From Poa pratensis (taxonomy: Eukaryota > Streptophyta > Magnoliopsida > Poales > Poaceae): a DNA stretch of 64,000 nt. The number at the start of each line of letters is the position of its first letter. Within the stretch, counting starts at the first letter, position 1. Made by a program: the position numbers and the translations under genes. This document shows positions 63,941 through 64,000 of this stretch, in pieces. The DNA lies in assembly GCA_947311845.1 (NCBI GenBank), contig CAMZMU010000071.1, positions 17,230,578 to 17,294,577 of the forward strand, read 5' to 3'. Below the pieces are notes generated by a model. The model was given only the letters and a program-made list of their open reading frames with translations, ran no database searches and was not told the origin of the DNA.

Positions 63941-64000
63941 GGCATGTACAATGGTAGAGAAGGCGCGCCTTCTCTTAGCCATCCACGTCATTTAGAGAAA
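63941..64000. mobile_element. Probable start of a MITE, cut by the window end
   Basis: GGGCATGTACAATGG at 63941 followed by 'gagaaggc' and 'ccttctctta' resembles the terminus of common grass MITEs. The other end lies outside the window, so this is a pattern-based guess. Confidence 0.4.

Overview
The window comes from a large, repeat-rich grass genome. Grass-type LTR retrotransposons, Stowaway/Tourist-like MITEs, a GRF-type zinc-finger gene, GC-rich exons and deep nesting of transposons point to the subfamily Pooideae (Triticeae or a relative such as Avena or Lolium). The exact species cannot be told from the sequence. Most of the 64 kb is mobile DNA. Only a few loci look like ordinary host genes.

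1-18 kb. The window opens in the 3' end of a Gypsy element (1-2294) inserted into a decayed MuDR-type transposase gene (2295-3409). A small unrecognised gene (4941-5351) follows, with two perfect heat-shock-element-like motifs upstream. Next come two divergently arranged host genes: a GRF zinc-finger gene (6261-6927, minus) and a five-coding-exon membrane-protein gene (8616-11415, plus). A cluster of small elements follows: a Harbinger-like element, a hAT MITE, a Stowaway MITE, a ~129-bp tandem array and a retroposon with a 17-bp target duplication.

18.1-37.8 kb. This is a four-level Russian doll. A PIF/Harbinger transposon (18123-37799) carries its own broken transposase gene. A non-autonomous LTR element (18881-34266) is inserted exactly at the transposase start codon. 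Inside that element lie (a) a Helitron (20837-24473) carrying a captured auxin response factor gene, itself hit by a Mutator-type MITE, and (b) a Gag-protease-only Gypsy element (25914-33883) inserted in the 3' LTR. A further TGAAAG...CTTTCA element (35102-37011) splits the transposase.

38.4-59.5 kb. A second nested stack. A short minus-strand LTR element (38382-59481, tRNA-Met primer site, identical 5-bp target duplications) contains a degenerate eEF2-like gene fragment. That fragment is interrupted by a second TGAAAG element and by a ~15-kb Mutator-like element (41645-56628). The Mutator-like element carries a FAR1-type transposase, a multi-exon gene resembling a Ulp1/SENP protease but lacking the expected catalytic residues, a second Ulp1-like fragment that keeps its Cys, a small two-exon ORF and a 199-bp satellite array.

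59.5-64 kb. An inverted pair of LEA_2/NHL-like membrane-protein genes, both frameshifted, flanks a spacer with a 5'-truncated LINE. Target-site duplications visible in the sequence allow the insertion order to be read directly for most of these elements.
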